From Isochrysis galbana (lineage: Eukaryota; Haptophyta; Isochrysidales; Isochrysidaceae), in assembly GCA_018136815.1 (NCBI GenBank), contig CM030931.1:3091801-3155800 (forward strand): 64,000 nucleotides of DNA. The letters are read 5' to 3'. How positions within the stretch are numbered: position 1 is the stretch's first letter; every line of letters starts with the position of its first letter. The notes beneath the pieces are model-generated. The model worked only from the letters and a program-made list of their open reading frames with translations. It ran no database searches and had not been told where the DNA came from. The position numbers were made by a program, and so were the translations under genes. Shown here piece after piece: positions 29,994-41,594 of this stretch.

Positions 29994-32900
29994 TCAAATG
30001 GCATTGAGCGTGTCCACGACGTTGAACGATTGGATGAAGGCGCAATAATCGATTCTTCCATGTTCATCAGTGAGATTTGATCCCCGCAGCGACAAAACAA
30101 GCTCATGCAGCTGGTCCCGATCCGGGACCTCCCCATCCCGAACTCCACCTAGTCGCCGATGAGTCAGGATGAGTTCAAGCGCCTGCTCAAAATCGCGCTC
30201 GTCAATCCACCCGGTACCGCTCTCATCCAAGTGACGGAAGGCTTTCTGCAAGGCGGGGGTCCTTTCGTACAATGCCGTGAGGATACCTTGCATAACTTTC
30301 AGAGAAAAATTCGATCGGATGTCTTTCACCGCGGCTCCACTCTTTTCGCGCAATGATGAGTCAGATTGCCGACGAGGAAAAGCAACGTTGCCGTCATTTA
30401 GAGCTGGCAACCCAAAAGCAGCGACAAACTCAAGCAAAGTTATGCGTCCGTTCATCGTCAGGTCAATGTGTGATACCAAGGCTGCCAAACGGTGGGGGCT
30501 TGACCTTGTCATCCCACAAGTCCGCTGCAAGTCAAGAATGGCGTCCTTCGCCTCCTCATACGAGAGGAAACCATCGGAGTCCGCGTCGGCCCTCACGAAG
30601 ATATCCAAGATATCGTTACCCGACAGGGCGCACATCTCCTTGTATGCGTGGGAATGCATGGCGGCACGCAGCGCAAGGAGCTCTTGCTGCCCTGTAAAAT
30701 TGTCAAGATCCGCCTCAACCTGGCCGGTTACTTGGAGCCGGTCACCAGAACACACACCATCATCAAAGCCTACGTCCCCCGCGGCCGCTAAGCCCGAACC
30801 ATGGGGCGACGTGTCTCGCCCGCTCCGCCTGCTTGGTTCGGAATCGGCCGCGCTGCTCCGACTCGCCCTCTCGACCGCGGGACTCACGGCAAACAGGAGC
30901 GCCTGCAAGACTTCGATCGGCTCAACCCCTTGGTGAGGGTCTGTGAAGCCAATGTCATACACAAGCTGCCGGAGCTGGCGGATGGTCAAGCCGAGGTCGA
31001 AGCCTGCCAGCGCCGCTTGCACCTCCTTCTGGCGTAGGGTTCCGTCCGTGCGTGGGTCCAAGTACGAGAGGAGGTCCCCCATGGACATGTCCTTAGTCTT
31101 TGCGAGAAGCGCCGAGAAGAGCCGCTGCATGATGCACCGCTCGAAATCTTTGAAGCGACCGTACGCGAGCCGCACTTGGAATCGATCGAGCCACAACATG
31201 TAGTGAACTAGTCCGTGCCGGACGGAGGCACTCGCCATGTCAGCGGCGGTGGCGAGGAGTCGGGGCCCGTAGTAAGGCCACAAAGTCTCGTACTCCGGGA
31301 AGGTGGAGCAAAGCACCGACTCCCAAACGTCGTACGGCAAGACGTACCTTTGTGGCTGCGCGTCTACACCACCGTCGCTCTTGGACCCGTTCGCCGCCTC
31401 GCGGGCCGCCTTGCTGCATCGCCGCTCGGCGGCATCGAAGGCTGCCGTGAGGTTGGCCTTGGAGCGGCAGATGGTCATCTGCATCGCAGAGAGGATGTCC
31501 TCGTCCACCTTATGTAGCATGTCCTCTTCTTCGTAGTAGACAACCCTGTCGACACGGTGGTGATCGCCCGGCAAGAAAGCGGCACGGGAGCCTTGCTCGT
31601 CGTCGCTCAAGAGCGTCGACGGGCGGCACGAGCCAACCCCACTGTGCGCGGACTCGGCAAGAGATGGGCGCAGCGGGACCGAGACGAGCGAATGCCTCTT
31701 GAGTCGAGTCGCGCCCCCCTTGGCACCGAGGTCGGTCTGGGTGTGGGCTCGCTGCAGCGCACTGCGCAAGCTTCCGAGCTCGTCGGAGCGCACCGGCCGA
31801 GCCGTGAGCGGGGCGCGGGGGGTGGGGCGCCCCTCGGACCCGAGGCCGCTCGAGAAGTAGGGCCAGTTGCGCCCTCGGCTAGGCAGCCGATTGAGACGGA
31901 ACAACCCGGACGAGTCTCGGCGGGTCGCCGGCTTGGATCGGGGCGAGGGCCGAGTGCCCACCAGTTCGTCAGCAATGGAGTCGTCCTTGGCTGCCGGCGT
32001 GGCCAGCATGGTGACCTCCTCCTTGCTCTCGAGCCCCTTGACGTGCGGCGGCAACCCCGTGATTCCGATGTCGAGCGGCGACACCGTGCCGTCGGGCGCG
32101 TAGCGCGTCGGCGTGGGAGCGGCGGAGGACACCGGCTTGGGCAGTGCCCGGACATGGAGCTCCGCCACGCCGAAGCCGTCATATTTGAGCACCAGTGTAT
32201 CCCACAGCGAGGGCGAGGCCCCGACGGGCACGGAGGACGACGAGCGGAGCTCGTGCTCACGGGCGCGCTGCTGCTGTCGCTGCGTGCGGCCTGCGGGGCC
32301 GAGGCCCGCGTCGGCGAGCCAGCGGTCGATCTTCGATCTGCACGAGTCGAGCAGCCGCAGCTCGCAAATCTCACGGTAGGCGTCGAGCGGCGGAGCATAA
32401 AACTCCTTTACCTCCGCCGGCCCCTTCTCGTCGAAGACCAGGACGCCGCCACGATTGCCGCAGACGCCGCCATAGTTTGAGGCCGAGAAGATTGTGAGCA
32501 GCATGGCGTCGTGCTGGATCTCATACCCGCGCTTGCGCTTGGGCAGCTGGTGTGACCGGATAACAGACTGCACGCCATTGCGCTCGCAAAATGCCCTCGT
32601 CACCTCCCTCCCAAACTGGATTGAGACGCCGCCCCTGTTGTCGGAGGCGACGATGCCGTCCCCGTCGTGAGGGTCGGCCCACAGTGCATCAAAAAGCAGC
32701 GTGTCCTCGCGCGTCTCGAGCACTGACGGTGGCTGCCGGCATGCGTCGACTCGACGAATCTCCTCGAGCGTGACGCCTGGCTCACGGAAGAGTCCGCCGT
32801 GGATCACGAGCGCCCACTCACCGACGAGAGAGGCGATGGGCAGCTGCATGAAGAAATGCTGGAATAGGTCAATAAGCCGCTCATCGTGCGGGTACTTGGC

Positions 32901-33668
32901 GCGCACTTCCCAGGCGAAGCCGCCGCCGTTTGCGAAGGGCCGCTCGTTCAGGTCGCGCTGCTCATGGTTGCCGCGATTGATGTGCACGAGCGACGGACAC
33001 GCGAGTTTGAACGCGAGCAGCAGCACGAAGATCTCGGTGGCGTTGCGGCCGCGGTCGGCGATGTCGCCATTAAAGAGATAGGTGTTGCCATGCGCGGGAA
33101 GCCCGTGCTCCTCGAAAATCACCATCACGTCCTGCAGCTGGCCGTGCGTGTCGCCGCACACGAGCAGCCGGTCCGCCTTGGACTCGGGCGGCGCGACATG
33201 GATGAGCGAGCCCGAGGCGGCGGCCTGCTCCTCGAAGAGGCGGCAGCCCGCGATGAGGATCTCGTAGACGCAGCGGCGTGGCAGCGGCTCGGCATCGGGC
33301 CGCCTCAGGTACGCGTACAGCGCGTGCGCCTTCTTGAGCGTGTAGGGCGGCTGCAACACAAAGCCTCGCCGCTCGAGCGGCATCTCCTTCACGACAGAGG
33401 CCCAGTATGCGTAGGCGTCCCTGGGGCTGGGCATCGAGTTTCCGCGCGTGGGAAATCGCTGGATCAGCAGCTGTTCCATCTTGTGCTCCCGCTGCTGCCG
33501 GTCAATGAACTCCAGCTCATCCGCCTGCTCGAGGGCATCGTACGCTGCAAAGGCGTCGCGGCCACACTCAGAGGTCTGCTCGTCAGCGGGCGAGGAGGAG
33601 GCGCGTGCGCCGGAGCGGAGGATGGAGCGACGTGCTAGCTCGCTCCCCTTGCTCAGCGCGCAACCCAT
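29994..33668 (-). CDS. Serine/threonine protein phosphatase with EF-hands (PPEF/RdgC type)
   Basis: One uninterrupted exon of 1224 codons. It starts MGCALSKGSE, a good N-myristoylation signal that would place it at membranes. The metallophosphatase domain spans about residues 100-420, with every catalytic motif: GDTHGQ 172-177, GDIADRG 201-207, RGNHE 232-236, HGG 290-292, RSH 371-373 and SNYGG 397-401. A Ser/Arg/Pro-rich linker of several hundred residues follows. A helical region then precedes calcium loops DADSDGFLSYEE (1028-1039), DLTMNGRITLLE (1069-1080, degenerate) and DESGTGWIDERD (1148-1159). PPEF phosphatases dephosphorylate Ser/Thr under calcium control, often in sensory cells and cilia. 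It is much longer than animal PPEF (about 650-750 residues) because of the linker, and it has no intron, unlike most neighbours. Confidence 0.93.
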   Translation of the reverse strand: MGCALSKGSELARRSILRSGARASSSPADEQTSECGRDAFAAYDALEQADELEFIDRQQREHKMEQLLIQRFPTRGNSMPSPRDAYAYWASVVKEMPLERRGFVLQPPYTLKKAHALYAYLRRPDAEPLPRRCVYEILIAGCRLFEEQAAASGSLIHVAPPESKADRLLVCGDTHGQLQDVMVIFEEHGLPAHGNTYLFNGDIADRGRNATEIFVLLLAFKLACPSLVHINRGNHEQRDLNERPFANGGGFAWEVRAKYPHDERLIDLFQHFFMQLPIASLVGEWALVIHGGLFREPGVTLEEIRRVDACRQPPSVLETREDTLLFDALWADPHDGDGIVASDNRGGVSIQFGREVTRAFCERNGVQSVIRSHQLPKRKRGYEIQHDAMLLTIFSASNYGGVCGNRGGVLVFDEKGPAEVKEFYAPPLDAYREICELRLLDSCRSKIDRWLADAGLGPAGRTQRQQQRAREHELRSSSSVPVGASPSLWDTLVLKYDGFGVAELHVRALPKPVSSAAPTPTRYAPDGTVSPLDIGITGLPPHVKGLESKEEVTMLATPAAKDDSIADELVGTRPSPRSKPATRRDSSGLFRLNRLPSRGRNWPYFSSGLGSEGRPTPRAPLTARPVRSDELGSLRSALQRAHTQTDLGAKGGATRLKRHSLVSVPLRPSLAESAHSGVGSCRPSTLLSDDEQGSRAAFLPGDHHRVDRVVYYEEEDMLHKVDEDILSAMQMTICRSKANLTAAFDAAERRCSKAAREAANGSKSDGGVDAQPQRYVLPYDVWESVLCSTFPEYETLWPYYGPRLLATAADMASASVRHGLVHYMLWLDRFQVRLAYGRFKDFERCIMQRLFSALLAKTKDMSMGDLLSYLDPRTDGTLRQKEVQAALAGFDLGLTIRQLRQLVYDIGFTDPHQGVEPIEVLQALLFAVSPAVERASRSSAADSEPSRRSGRDTSPHGSGLAAAGDVGFDDGVCSGDRLQVTGQVEADLDNFTGQQELLALRAAMHSHAYKEMCALSGNDILDIFVRADADSDGFLSYEEAKDAILDLQRTCGMTRSSPHRLAALVSHIDLTMNGRITLLEFVAAFGLPALNDGNVAFPRRQSDSSLREKSGAAVKDIRSNFSLKVMQGILTALYERTPALQKAFRHLDESGTGWIDERDFEQALELILTHRRLGGVRDGEVPDRDQLHELVLSLRGSNLTDEHGRIDYCAFIQSFNVVDTLNAI

Positions 33669-34000
33669 CGAGGCGCGCGGCGGCGGTGGGGATGTGGGGG
33701 GTGGGGTGGGGTGGGGGAGGTGTGTGTGTGTGTGTGTGTGTGCCTGGCCGCGCCACGGCCGCCGCCGCCTCCGCTCTCTCCCTCTCCCTCTCCCTCTCTC
33801 TCTCCCTCTCTCTCTCTCTCTCCCCCCCCCCCCCCGTCTTTTCTCTGATCTCTCTCTCTCTCTCCGCTTCGCCTCTCCTTCTCGCCGCCACCTTACTTTC
33901 TCGCGTCGTCGTCTTCCTGTACTCTACCCTCTCTCCTCTCTCTCTCCTCTCCTCTCATCGTCTGCCGCTCCTTTCCTGAAGAGAGAGAGGGGCGGGCTCT
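33669..34000. repeat. GT, CT and C tracts upstream of the PPEF gene
   Basis: (GT)n at 33721-33742, (CT)n and (CTCCCT)n at about 33773-33870, and a C run at 33822-33835. They form the immediate 5' flank of the gene. Confidence 0.85.
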
Positions 34001-35969
34001 CCGCTCGTTTCTCTCTGCTTGAGTTAGATACCAAATACATATTTACCGATGTACCTCGTCGCGACGGAGCACGACGGCCCCCAATCCTAATATCTTCTCG
34101 GTGATATCATCTCGTATTCAGGGGGTGCCTCCGCAGAGGGCGGCGAGGATTTGCGCGACCGACCCCCAACACCTCTTCTACTTCAAGCGTACGAAGGCAT
34201 TCTCAAACACACTCTCTATTATTCCGCCCCCTCTCCCTTTTCTGCGAGGCTTGTTACACTTTGTTCACGGGATACATTTCAATAGCCACCCTCTCTCCCC
34301 TCAAGAGAGTCTTCTTCTTCACTCCCAGAGAGGAGGAGGAGCGCCTCTCCCTCCTCCTCTCCTTGTGCCTGCCTCCTCCTCCTCCTTTCTTTCCCGTAGT
34401 AAAGTAGCCCCTCCCTATTAGAAAAGGCCCCTCTCCTCCTCCGTGCCGCTCACACCCTTCAAATCCCCCGAGAAGAAGAAGAAAGGCCGACCCCCTCTCT
34501 TCTCCCCTCTCTCCTTCTCTCCCCCCCCGCGCCCCCCAAACCCCCAAACGGCGGCGCCCCGCAGCGCTCACTTTCCCCCCCCCCGCCCCCCCCCGCCCCC
34601 CTCTCTCTCATGGGAAAGGGAAACGGCCGGCCGCGCCACCCCCGAACTCGCCATTGTCCATTGTAGACTACACTATAAAGAGAAAGACTTCACACCCCCT
34701 CGAGAAGCTGGTACCCATCCCCATATCCCCATCCAGCAGCAGCTGCAAACGAACGAGGAGGCGCCACCGCCTTCCGCTGCGCGCGCCTGTCCGCCTATGC
34801 GCGCTCTACGATGCCCCCTGCGTCCTACGTTCTACGCCTCTGCGTTCTACGTTCGTCGCCGGTACATTGTACATTCGACCCCCATGTCCGTCATATGATG
34901 TCCGTGGCTAGCAGGGATGGGGGTAAATGAACGCTTCTAGTCTTTTCTACCAAGGCCAAGGCCCAATAGGATCTTCATTTAGCATGGACGAATCCCTTTC
35001 GCGCCTTTTCTGTGTGCAATTCTTCTCTAGGACGACGAGACGACGAGTTCTCTTCTTCTGCTTCTGGCCAATTGGTTCCTTCTTTGCTGCTCTCTCTGTT
35101 GACCCACCGTGGCTTTCGCTCCCGTGTTTATTACGTGTTGCGTGTTGTCCTTGTTTATGTTAGAAAGTGGTGTGGCGTGTCTTCGTACGCACCCCAGCAG
35201 CCGTCGCAGCGCTCTGCGATCTGCGATCAAAGCCGTACCGTGACCCCTCGTACCCTTGAGCCCCCAGTGCCTTGTGTGTGGTCTCTCGCTAGAAATCACC
35301 CACTGGAGATTGACTCAATCTGTTCCTATGGACCCAACACCCAACACCGCCCTCTGCACCGCCAAATCCGCCCTCGCCGCCGCGCGCGGACCCCGTACCA
35401 CTGCACACTGCACCCGTGCCCAAGCCTTCGTCCCAAGTATCTTCACCCGCTACCCAAGTCGATAGACCGCCTACGGACGCGTGAGTTGCCAAGGATGGAG
35501 TCTCAGGAGCCTTACCGCCTGGATCCTGGGGCCAGTCCCAGTCCATCTCCACAAATACAACACTAGGACTGGGAGTAGGAGTAGGAGGTGAGTACTAGTA
35601 CTACTCTGAGTACCTACGGAGTACATGGACGCGGATCAGCAGACAAAACCATCCCCGAGGTGCCGCGATTGGTTGGGGGAGCTACGCGGTGTTCGAGATC
35701 AGTGAGTGATAACGACTTTAACGCAAGAGACAAGACTCAATGCAAATGAAGTCTTAGCATGGACTATGGGTGACGGACTTCTACTTCTACTACAAAACTC
35801 CTGATTCTGTGCAGCACTCTCCCCCTGGTGTAGCGAAACCGTCTGCTCGCACGTTCGCGCTGGCGGCGAAGGGGGTGGTGGTAGCGGGAGTGAGAGGGGT
35901 GGGGGGTGGAGCGGAGGGGAAGAGAGAGGGTGCGAGGGAGATTGGAGGCCCGCAGGGGCGAGCGGAGCG
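34001..35969. other. Long intergenic region, possible retroelement debris
   Basis: No supported gene in nearly 2 kb. 34200-34640 is C/T-rich with C runs. Around 35250-35560 one plus frame is rich in Pro/Ser/Arg (PPSAPPNPPSPPRAD and on), of the composition seen in the ORF1 remnants, but it carries none of their shared motifs. A short GTAGGAGTAGGAG repeat is at 35575-35588. Confidence 0.35.
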
Positions 35970-38163
35970 ATGGAGACCGTCTTCTCCCTCATGGATGGCG
36001 CGCCGTCGCTCACGCAGGATGCGAAGCCCGCTCCTGACTTTTACACGCAGCTCGAGCGCGAGCGCGTGAAGGTGGGCACTGGGATGGTCTCGCAGCGCTA
36101 CCAGCGGCTCGAGCGCCGACTGCTCGGCAAGCAGGTTGGGCCAGACACGCTCAACCGCGGGGCGCTCGCTGTCCCGGCTGGCTCTGTAGGCATCGGCCCC
36201 TCGGCTCCGGACAGTACTTCCGTTGTCGCAGCCAAGCCGAGCAAGCCGCGTAAAGAGGACCGTTGGATGGCCTCGGAGTATTCGCGCTTCTTGCCGGCAT
36301 CCAACGATGGCAAGCCCACTCCGTGGCAGGAGCTACAAAAAGAGGGCATCTCAACGGTCAAACGGCGGAGTCACGCCGTCGCGCATGCCATGGGCACCCC
36401 ACAGCGCATCTGCCTCCAATTGACACCTGATGTCAAGAAGAAGCTTGGGGAGATGGGAATCACTAGTGGAGGGATGCTGCGACCAGCTCCAAATCCGATT
36501 CGGGAGGCCGTCAAAGCCGGTAAGGCTCAGGAGCCGTCCAGTCTCAGACGTCCATCCCAGATGCCACACCAGAATTCGGCTCGGCACCTAGCCTCCGGGC
36601 CTCGGCCGCTGTCGCTAATGTCGCCAAGGCGAGTGGACACTGGGCGCGTGCGCACATCGGCCTCGCCCATGCCTCTCTGGACTGCGTCGTCCTCGAACGG
36701 CCCACATTCGGCCCGTTTCGAGACCAGCTCGCGCACTGTCGGCAAGCCGAGCGTGCGGTTGTCGGCTGGGGCACACTCCGCCCGAACGTCCTCATCTGTC
36801 TCGGGTGGTGGCGCCCCCCCCAGCCTCAAGCGCACAGGCTCTTCGCTTCATGCCAGACTAGATCCGAATGATACGGATCCTCTAAGCGTTCAAATGCAAA
36901 AGATGATCGAGCGCCGAGAAGCTGCCATGCGCCGCCAGGTGGATCTCTTCCTCATTCAGCAACGCCGCAACGCCAGCTCAGCGGAATGGGCGCTTGACCA
37001 GCAAGCACGCTCCGGAGAAGACAAGGTTATTGCGCAGGTTGAGGCTGCTCAAAATGCGGCAAGGAAGAGGTGGGAAGAAGTGAGGAGGAGAGGCGAAGAT
37101 GTGAACAAGCAGATCGCTGACGAGGCGCAGGCGAGCCGCAAGAAGGCAGTGGAGGAGTTGGAGGCTCGTGCCAAGGAGCAGCAGGCGCGCGCTCTCGCAG
37201 AGAAGCAGTTTCGCGAGTCGGTTGTTGAGGCGAGGCAAAGGGAAGCGAGGGAGCGTGCTGCGCAGCGCGCGCGTAGAGCAGAGATGCGCGAGCAGGCCAT
37301 CAGGAAGTATGAAGAAGTTCAAACAGCTAGCATGGAGGCTGCTGCTGAGCGGCGAGAGAATCTGCGCCGCCTACCGCGTGCCGACATGCTCGAGGCCAAG
37401 CGGCAAGAGGCGGAGAAGGCAAGGCTAACGGCCCTCGAGGACAGAGAGTTCGAGAAGCAGCAGGTCGTCAGTCGATGGAAGTCGAGGGTAGCCAAGGCAG
37501 AGGAGTACCAGCGGCAGCTGTACAAGGACCAAAAGAAGGACTTTATGAAGCGCCGGGCGAGAGAGGTGAGCGTATGTGCAGCCCTATGAGCTCGCCTCTA
37601 CGACACAACGGGTTGCATGGCTTCCAGCGATGTTCAACACCATGCCAGTCTCCACTCCCGAGCTCGGGCGCCTTACCGGTTGGCTTGCGTCGTCTCACTC
37701 CTTGCCCCCCCCACCCCCCAATCTTCAGGATGAAGTTTCTATTACGAGGACAAAGCTGATCGAGGAGCGGCTAGCGATGATGACGCAGGCGCAGGCCGAG
37801 GCTGAAGTGCGTTCAGCTGCGGTAAAGGAAATGAACGAGCGGGATCATGATGCCTGGGTAAAGGAGCAATGGCAAAAAGAAGAGGAGAAGCGGCACCACA
37901 TCCACCAGCTTGAGTGGAACGCGGCGCAGCGCGACGAGGAGTTGAGGGCCAAGTGGGAACAGCAAATGGAGGACTACGCCAACCGAATGGAGGACAAGAG
38001 AGAGGGCGCCGCTGCTATGAAGCTCCTCCGTGCGGACTTAGATGTCCGCGAGGCAAAGCTGCAGGAGTGTATGCGCCAAGCGATGGTTGACTCTATCGAT
38101 GTGGACAAGGATACCCTCTATAGAATCATCAGCCAGCCCGCTAGCTCGTTCATCCCGTCGTAA
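35970..38163 (+). CDS. Coiled-coil protein, 676 aa
   Basis: Two exons, 35970-37565 and 37729-38163, joined in phase 0 across a 163-base GT-AG intron (GAG|GTGAGC ... TTCAG|GAT). Residues 1-290 are Ser/Pro/Arg-rich and largely disordered, with short conserved-looking blocks (DFYTQLERERVKVG, QRICLQLTPDVKKKLGEMG). From about residue 300 to 640 it is an almost continuous charged coiled coil (MQKMIERREAAMRRQVDLFL onward, with many AR/EA/QE repeats), ending in MRQAMVDSIDVDKDTLYRII. Proteins of this build are typical of axonemes and basal bodies, which would suit the neighbouring flagellum-related genes, but no family-specific motif was recognised. The ATG 35970 lies in a purine-rich leader. Confidence 0.8.
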
Positions 38164-38411
38164 CGAGTTTCCATGGGCAGCCGACAACAAGAAGCACGAT
38201 CTAGATCGAGCTTATATGGTCACTATCTAATAGTAATAGGCCCCTAGCATCAAGAGGTAAAAATTCGAACGCGAAAGGCGATTCTTTGTATACGAATGAT
38301 GAAAAAAAAACATCTGAAGATTCCGGGCTACACACCTACTACTGACTGGGTCTCCCTTCTCTACGACTTACACCGCCCTTAACTTCCCTCCCTCCACCTC
38401 TTTCCCTGCCC
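38164..38411. other. 3' flank of the coiled-coil gene
   Basis: No feature recognised. A run of A at 38300-38310 is the only low-complexity stretch. Confidence 0.3.
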
Positions 38412-38470
38412 CCCTTCATTCCTTTGTCTTCGGTTTCCGGGGTCCGGCCCTGGTGCCCTACCTAAGGCCT
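38412..38470 (-). mobile_element. Degenerate LINE 3' tail
   Basis: On the minus strand GGCCTTAGGTAGGGCACCAG corresponds to the GGCCCCTAGGTAGAGCACGA tail of the other copies. It lies downstream of the minus-strand ORF2 remnant, as expected. CCCTTCATTCCTTTGTCTT beside it also occurs near 7479. Confidence 0.5.
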
Positions 38471-39293
38471 GGTTCGGAGTGTGGGGGCCGGGCAGGCCTG
38501 TTGTCGTCTCTCTTGGCATGCGTGCCCGACCGGGTTCGCGTTGGTCATCTGGGTTCCGTCGGGCTCGTGTTATCCCTAATGGACCCTAGGTTCGCTGTGT
38601 CCCTGGCTTATTCGCCGTCGTTTCGTTGCTCCTTGTTCCCCTCGACGGCGTGTGCTATCCCCAGCTTGGTGGCTAGTTCCACTAGCTCCTCGCCGGGTCT
38701 GAGCCCACCCTTGTCGTTCAAAGTAAAAACGGGTCTCAAGTCGCTTATGTCTATTCTTTTTTTGGGTTGCCTACCCATGCCCGCTTGGGCGGTTCTTGCC
38801 GAGTCGGTTTCGTTTGCGAAGGAAAGTGCTTTGCTCAGTGTGGTGTATCTCTCTATCGTTCTTATCAATATCAATATTGATTCTTCCGAGAATTCTATGC
38901 CGTCGTAATGAATTCTATGAAAGTCTGTGATGATATATGATATATCTCCACGCTAGTAGATGCAGTGCGTATATCGCTTTCGGGGCGTCCCCCTTAGGGT
39001 AGATGAAAGATGAATAAATTGTCGACGATGTAGTCTTCTCTGCTTTTTTCCGCTTTAGGTGAGAATCTAACGACTTTGTTCAGCGCGCATAAGATGTTGG
39101 TTATCCCCGGGCATTCGCCTGCGCCTAGGTGCGTCGAGGATTCGTCCGCTTCTCCACATATGCGGCACGTATTGGTTCTATCCGGGAATCGGTTGTACGT
39201 GCCTACTCGCCTATGTGTGATGTGTTTGAACTGTAGGTGCATATCGCGCGCGGTCACCATTGGGGATGTGTACAGCCTCGCTAGATGAGCCAA
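38471..39293 (-). pseudogene. LINE ORF2 C-terminal domain, degenerate copy
   Basis: The minus strand reads MAHLARLYTSPMV, MHLQFKHITHRRVGTYNRFP, then the knuckle CRICGEADESSTHLGAGECP. A frame change near 38990 is followed by GRQPKKRIDISDLRPVFTLN, DKGGLRPGEELVELATKLG. This aligns block by block with the plus-strand copy at 24585-25282. At least one frameshift and an in-frame stop separate the parts. Confidence 0.75.
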
Positions 39294-40361
39294 GGCTAGG
39301 GACTGCTAGTAACTGCTGCTTTTGGAGAGTGGCAGTTATTGCCTCTAAGAGGACCAGTTAAGTTAACTGGTTGGGGCTCGAGGAGGCAGTTAGTCCGGCA
39401 GTATCACAGAGTGCCGTCATCTGCCAACACAATCCATCGGTCCTTACCGATAGAATCGTCTTTACCGATAACTTGATAACTTTGTCTGCCAGATTCCTTT
39501 TCATCAAGTCATCAGCCTCTTTCATCATGTGCACCACCTTCTGGACTCTTCTCTACACAATCATCTGCAGTGGATGCACATCAAGTTCTTAGGGTTCCCA
39601 AGTCATTTGCACATCGACTTCTAGACCTCGCCTTCATCTTGGGGATCTCAGCTCACTCTAGATCGACTTAGTGCACCTAAGGAATCTCACCTTCATCAAC
39701 ACTCACGACGCTTCATCGGCTCATACTAAGTAAGGCAATACTCGCCGATTCCCTAAATTCTTGATTCCTTCTCCGTTCCCTCGCACGCCCTCCTGTTTGT
39801 CTCAGAGTATTATCCAAAGAACCGCGGTGGGGTATATGTAAGGGTTTGTGCGGGGTCTGTGTGTTGTAGAATCACCGTATCACCGTGCCCCAGGGGCATC
39901 TTCGTGAGTGCCCCAGTGCCCCCAGGTGTCCCAGGTTCTGTCCCTATCAATGTCTCACTCACTGTCTATCATGACCCTCCTGCTTTTTGTTGCCGCCCTG
40001 GCTGCTCCCTGGCAGCCAGCGCAATATGGAGCTCCCACCCAGGTGTGTGCCACTGCCATGCCTCTGCCCATGCCTGCCTGCCTGTCCCTGCCTGACTCGC
40101 ACTCGCTCGTCGCACTCGACGAGCCTCGAACTGCAGCATGCGCACCTCACCGCAAGCGAGCGTCATCCCATTGCACCAAGGGGGAGACCTTGGGGGCAGT
40201 GGGATGGGCCCTCTTCCTCCCCTGCCCCTTCCGTCTGCCTCAGGGTGAGCCCTCTGCAAAAATCTGCGATGAACTCGTGTCGAAGAACGCCGTCACCGGC
40301 GTCTTTTCACCAAAACGCCCAAGCGCCAAGCGCATCGCCTTATCGTCTCACTCTTCCTTTC
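39294..40361. other. Intergenic region
   Basis: No supported gene. 39410-39600 is of lower GC. 39990-40130 is CTGCC-rich. Confidence 0.3.
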
Positions 40362-41045
40362 TTACATCTCCACCCCAAGGGCCGCGTAGACCGTCGTGTC
40401 GTGGAGCACTAGGTCGCCTTCTTGTTGGAATGACAGCTCAAAGGCTGCGTCTGAGTCAGGTTGTTGGTCTTCAACGTCTGAGTCTGGTCCCTGAGGTGTG
40501 GGCCCGGGTGGAATGGGTGTCAGACGCGTCGTGTGCTGGCGTGAGTGAGGGGCGGAGGGCTTGGATGTGTTGGGGTCTCTTTGGCTAGGAGTTGCGGCAG
40601 ACAGACTCAGTCTGTAGGGCCAGAGCTGTGTGGTGTGCTGCAATGTCGGATAACTTGTCAATGTGTTGTGCCCATAAGGGCCACCCAGCTGCGGTCCGCG
40701 CCGCCAAGGCGGCGCGGCCCTTGCCAGGCTGAAAGGGGCCTCTGCCATAAGGCATGCCCGGTGGAGTGCAGGCCAGGCCTCTCTGATGCTGTTCCTCTGA
40801 TTCAAGCAGCCAGTTGTCCCCCATGGGGGGGACCAGCATGGCTGTTGTGCATGTGTGCTGTGGCCGGGGCCACGGGCCGTGTGGTGCGACCAGGGTCGCA
40901 CGCACCTGCTCGGCCTCCGAGGGCGGACGCGGCCGCTTCGCCTGCGACAGGTCCATGAGGGCAGGGGGGCCGCCCGCAGTGGGGGGCCGGAGGAGGGGAG
41001 AGTCGCGCCGGCGCGCTCCATCGCGTCTAAGTATAATAATCTAAC
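40362..41045 (-). pseudogene. LINE-type ORF1 remnant with MERA start
   Basis: ATG 41021 (MERAGATLPSSGPPLRAAPL) shares its start context with the ORF1 copies at 23417 and 58386. The protein is Pro/Arg/His-rich, with SDVEDQQPDSDAAFELSFQQ near its C-terminal end, and stops at 40362. An alternative frame (MDLSQAKRPRPPSEAEQVRA) suggests a frameshift near 40950. The leader upstream carries the T-rich hairpin region (41024-41045) and the sequence also found at 2501-2540. Confidence 0.55.
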
Positions 41046-41594
41046 TGAGCATTAGTACCACTACTCTCACTAGCCCGGTACTAACACGACAGCCCTCAGC
41101 GCACCTGCCCGTACACCTTGGCGCGTGTTGTTGCCACAGATACATACACCTATGCACCCCTCCACATCTCCCCCCTCGCAAGCCCCCGGCTCCCATTCTA
41201 ACTCCCCACAAGTTAAAATGAGGGAAAACCCATTGAGGCGGACCGGTCGACGCCGGCCGACTCTCCGGGAAAAAGCACCGGGGGGGGGGGAGGAACCTCT
41301 CGTCGACAAAGAGGATCGGCCCTTCCAGCTCGCGCCGTGAGCAGTTCTCGAGAAATAAACGACTGCGAGTCGAGTAGCCTGTGCCACCTTCAGGATACTC
41401 TCCTCGAGCTTGAGCCGCTCCCTTCTCTCTCCCGCCTGTCGCCGGCCGCCCCCTACCCGTTTGATAACGCAAACGGGGCCTGTTTCTAACCGCACTCCAT
41501 CGGGGGGGGTGCAAAACCCCCCCTCTCCCTCTCTCCACTCTCTCCTTTCGTCGTCCCTGCGGCGCGTCGCCATGCGGCGCAGCCTGGCCTGCTC
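41046..41594. other. Retroelement leader and unassigned sequence
   Basis: The first ~35 bases continue the repeat leader shared with 2501-2540. The rest has open frames on both strands without a recognisable domain. Confidence 0.3.

Noticed and set aside
31557-33638. Long plus-strand frames over 31557-33638
   Set aside because: Antisense shadows of the PPEF phosphatase gene.
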